DNA of 64,000 nt from Rhizobiales bacterium 65-79 (lineage in GTDB: Bacteria; Pseudomonadota; Alphaproteobacteria; Rhizobiales; Rhizobiaceae), in the NCBI GenBank assembly GCA_001896885.1, contig MKRJ01000015.1:62001-126000 (forward strand), read 5' to 3'. The notes under the pieces were generated by a model. That model saw nothing but the letters and a program-made list of their open reading frames with translations, did not search any database and had not been told where the DNA came from. The translations under genes were made by a program, and so were the position numbers. Of this stretch, positions 61,566 to 64,000 are shown piece by piece. Each line of letters starts with the position of its first letter. Position 1 is the first letter of the stretch.

Positions 61566-61671
61566 ATGAAAGTCCTTTCGCCGTGCGCGGAACCTCTACA
61601 TCGGCTAAGTCCGCTACGCAAACGGCGCAAGTGCCTTCTTCCAGTGTCCACAGTCCGGTCGGCCTTCCCGC

Positions 61672-62499
61672 TCAGCACGTCGTGTGGTCGCAGGCGCGGA
61701 CATTGGCGATCTTCTCGTCGAGCACCTTCTTGCCGAGCGCACCGAAGACCACTTCGTCGCCGACGACATAGGAAGGCGTGCCGGAGATCGACAGCTTGTT
61801 GGCGAGATCGTAGGTGCTCTGGATATCCTGCTGTATCGTGGGGTCCTTCATTTCCTTGCGCAGGGCGGCTTCGTCGGCGCCGAGAGACACGGCGATCTTG
61901 ATCGCCTTGTCCTCGTCGGCGCGGCCCTTGCCGCCCAGGAGCTGCTGATGGAAGTCGGCGTATTTCTCCGGCATCAGCTTGTTGAAGGCCATGGAAACAA
62001 CGCTCGCCTTGACCGAATCCTCGCCAAGGATGGGGAATTCCTTGAGCACGAAGCGCAGATCCTTGTTCTCCTTGACGAGCGCCTGCATGTCGGGAAGCGC
62101 ACCCCTGCAGAAGTGGCAATTGTAATCGAAGAACTCGACGACGCTGACCTTGCCGCTCGGATTGCCGATGACGCCGTCATATGAGGCATCGAATATCTGC
62201 TTGGAGGTGCTTTCGATCATCTTCTGCTGGGCGACCCGCTGCGCCTCGCTCTGCTTCTTCTCGAGCGCATCCTGAACCTCGAGCATCACTTCGGGATTCT
62301 TCACAAGATAATCGTGAATGATCGCCTCGATGGCCGCCCTGTCGGCGGCGCTGCTGAACGGTGCGTTGTCCGCGATCCTGACGACCTGCGGCGCGGCGCC
62401 GGCGGTTGCCGGCGACGCCATGCCCGAGACATAGCCGGCGGCGAGGATCGCCACGGAGACGGCCGCGCCGCCGATGGCGGTGAGAATTGCGTTTTTCAT
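61672..62499 (-). CDS. DsbA/Com1-like periplasmic thiol-disulfide oxidoreductase
   Basis: A 275-residue exported thioredoxin-fold protein. A signal sequence (about residues 5-34) is followed by a helical N-terminal region (AIEAIIHDYLVKNPEVMLEV), the redox site C128-H-F-C131 (FFDYNCHFCRG) and the cis-Pro loop GTPSYVVGD. The C-terminal ACDHTTC adds two further Cys. It resembles Com1/ScsC-type DsbA proteins that form or shuffle disulfides in the periplasm. It lies just before aroQ on the same strand (106 bp). Confidence 0.93.
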   Translation of the reverse strand: MKNAILTAIGGAAVSVAILAAGYVSGMASPATAGAAPQVVRIADNAPFSSAADRAAIEAIIHDYLVKNPEVMLEVQDALEKKQSEAQRVAQQKMIESTSKQIFDASYDGVIGNPSGKVSVVEFFDYNCHFCRGALPDMQALVKENKDLRFVLKEFPILGEDSVKASVVSMAFNKLMPEKYADFHQQLLGGKGRADEDKAIKIAVSLGADEAALRKEMKDPTIQQDIQSTYDLANKLSISGTPSYVVGDEVVFGALGKKVLDEKIANVRACDHTTC

Positions 62500-62733
62500 G
62501 GAGTGTCCTGTTCCCTTGCCTGGGCCGGCCGTTGTCCCGGCCGGAGATTTTCACGCCTCGCCACAGGGGATATAGCGCCGGTTTTCGTCCATACGACCTT
62601 AATTGTTCGTGCCGTCCGAAGCCAATCAAGCCTTCGGGATCGGCATCGGAACAGCTGCCTTGTGGTCCTCACACCAATAGGGCATTTGTGCGGCGCGCCG
62701 CGAGTGGCGACGGAAGACAAGGAATGCCCGGCC

Positions 62734-63891
62734 ATGGCTGCACCCGTTTCGCGGAGAAGCGCCGTCGAACCCTTCCATGCCATGGATGTGCTCGCGGAGG
62801 CGAACCGGCTGAAAGCGGCCGGCCATGACGTGATCTCCATGGCCGTCGGCCAGCCCTCCGATCCCGCGCCCGGGATCGTGCGGGAGGCGGCCCGCGCCGC
62901 GCTTGCCGACGGCCGTATCGGCTACACCGACGCGTTGGGGCTCACCGATCTGCGCGAGGCGATCGCCGCGCACTATGCCGAACATTACGGAGTCCAGGTG
63001 CCGGCAGGGCGGATCGTGGTGACCACCGGGTCGTCGGCCGCCTTCAATCTCGCCTTCCTGACCCTCTTCGATCCCGGCGACCGGGTGGCGATCACCGCGC
63101 CGGGCTATCCGGCCTACCGCAACATCATGGTCGTGCTCGGCCTGGAGGTCGTGGAAATCCCGCTCGGGCCGGAAGGTTACCTGACCGCGGCGCAGCTTTC
63201 GGAGGCGCATCGGGAACGGCCGCTCAAGGGCGTCCTCTTCGCCAGTCCGGCGAACCCGACCGGCGCGATCATTCCCGAAGCGGAGCTCCGGAACCTGCTC
63301 GATGTCGCGGATACACACGGCATCGCGGCAATCTCGGACGAGATCTATCACCGGCTGAACTATGCCGGCCCCGACGTGACGGCGCTTGCGCTCCGGCCGG
63401 ACGTGACGGTGATCAATTCCTTCTCGAAATATTATTGCATGACGGGGTGGCGCATCGGCTGGATGGTGCTGCCGGAAGAACTCGTGCGTCCCGTCGAGCG
63501 CGTACAGCAGAGCCTCTACATCTCGGCGCCGGAGATCTCGCAGCGCGCGGCCATCCGGGCCTTTGACGCCGGCAGGGAACTCGACGCGGTGAAGGGGCGC
63601 TACAGGAAGAGCCGCGCCATGCTGCTGAAGCGCCTGCCTGAGCTCGGCTTGCGCATCGCGGCGCCCATGGACGGCGCCTTCTACGCCTATTGCGACGTGT
63701 CGGCGCACACCAACGACAGCATGGATTTCGCGCGGCGGATGCTGGCCGAGGCGCATGTGGCGGCAACGCCCGGCCTCGACTTCGACACGGTCGAGGGGCA
63801 TCGCTTCATGCGGTTCTCCTATGCCGGCAGCGTCGCCGACATGATCGAGGCGACGAACCGCATCGAGCGCTGGCTGGCGGGCTCGCGCTGA
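62734..63891 (+). CDS. Class I/II pyridoxal-phosphate aminotransferase
   Basis: A 385-residue fold-type I aminotransferase. It shows VISMAVGQPSDPAPGIV near the N-terminus, ASPANPTGAII, ISDEIYHRLNY and the PLP lysine in NSFSKYYCMTGWRIGWMV; the C-terminal Arg for the substrate carboxylate is in HRFMRFSYAG. The substrate is not predictable; it could act on aspartate, aromatic or related amino acids. The ATG at 62734 has AAGGA upstream; upstream open frame overlaps the divergent dsbA-like gene region. It is followed by 109 bp with no gene to the window end. Confidence 0.93.
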   Translation: MAAPVSRRSAVEPFHAMDVLAEANRLKAAGHDVISMAVGQPSDPAPGIVREAARAALADGRIGYTDALGLTDLREAIAAHYAEHYGVQVPAGRIVVTTGSSAAFNLAFLTLFDPGDRVAITAPGYPAYRNIMVVLGLEVVEIPLGPEGYLTAAQLSEAHRERPLKGVLFASPANPTGAIIPEAELRNLLDVADTHGIAAISDEIYHRLNYAGPDVTALALRPDVTVINSFSKYYCMTGWRIGWMVLPEELVRPVERVQQSLYISAPEISQRAAIRAFDAGRELDAVKGRYRKSRAMLLKRLPELGLRIAAPMDGAFYAYCDVSAHTNDSMDFARRMLAEAHVAATPGLDFDTVEGHRFMRFSYAGSVADMIEATNRIERWLAGSR

Positions 63892-64000
63892 AACTCATGA
63901 CGATCGGGTTGCAATTCGCCCCCTCCCATAAAATTTCCCGGTCCGGGGAGCGGGTGCGGATTTTCGCCATTCATCGATTGTAGCGCGGGCTGCCGAAATC

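Noticed and set aside
62314-62733. 140-codon extension of the aminotransferase
   Set aside because: It overlaps the divergent dsbA-like gene and its promoter; the family N-terminus begins at 62734.

Overview
This 64 kb window is a GC-rich piece of chromosome from an alphaproteobacterium, most likely Rhizobiales/Hyphomicrobiales and close to the Mesorhizobium/Phyllobacteriaceae group. That placement is an inference. It rests on about 64% GC codon usage, on families typical of that order (DUF983, DUF2336, DUF1345, a short IscU-like scaffold, a BrnTA pair, an AccBC-AroQ-DsbA cluster, an inactive PyrC beside PyrB) and on the palindromic intergenic repeats. Most of the sequence is ordinary core chromosome. 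No tRNA, rRNA, CRISPR array, prophage or insertion sequence was seen.

Layout. 1-7.2 kb: the end of a DEAD-box RNA helicase gene converges on a minus-strand run topA > rnr > DUF983 > NUDIX > rpmG. 7.5-12.1 kb: a small rhizobial protein, then the minus-strand run pyrB > pyrC' > plsY > dprA > small lipoprotein. 12.3-15.7 kb: glpX, recJ and a BrnT/BrnA toxin-antitoxin pair. 15.7-20 kb: patatin phospholipase, folE > hisI, then a Fe-S scaffold gene, an MNT-HEPN toxin-antitoxin pair and yidD in one tight plus-strand run, then yegP. 20.2-29.5 kb: thrS, a secreted acid phosphatase, an unknown secreted protein, a nitroreductase/flavin-reductase pair, a MaoC/CitE-like pair, a DUF2336 protein and a second MNT-HEPN pair. 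29.5-34.7 kb: an EamA permease, a FUSC exporter and parE.

34.9-43 kb holds the assembly part of a Flp/Tad pilus system (cpaB, cpaC, a small lipoprotein, cpaE/tadZ, cpaF/tadA, tadB, tadC, tadD). It has no pilin, prepilin peptidase or TadE/F/G pseudopilin gene in the window. A HigB/HigA pair and a frameshifted Phd-like antitoxin remnant sit between tadD and the glycine cleavage operon. 44-48.6 kb is gcvT-gcvH-gcvP behind a tandem glycine riboswitch. 48.6-52.3 kb: an XRE regulator, a Tat-exported molybdenum oxidoreductase with its cytochrome b, a DUF188 protein and a DUF1345 protein. 52.5-64 kb: pccA, dnaE, aat, the dsbA-like > aroQ > accB > accC run and an aminotransferase.

No clearly novel multi-gene system was found. 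The items most worth checking are: a canonical MntA/HepT (RX4HXY) pair embedded in a Fe-S scaffold/yidD operon; a dihydroorotase homologue that has lost its metal ligands; an aroQ that seems to start at CTG; a Tad locus without pilin genes and with a miniature lipoprotein in the CpaD slot; a likely Tat-exported lipoprotein molybdoenzyme; and two composite inverted repeats of the same 132 bp length.
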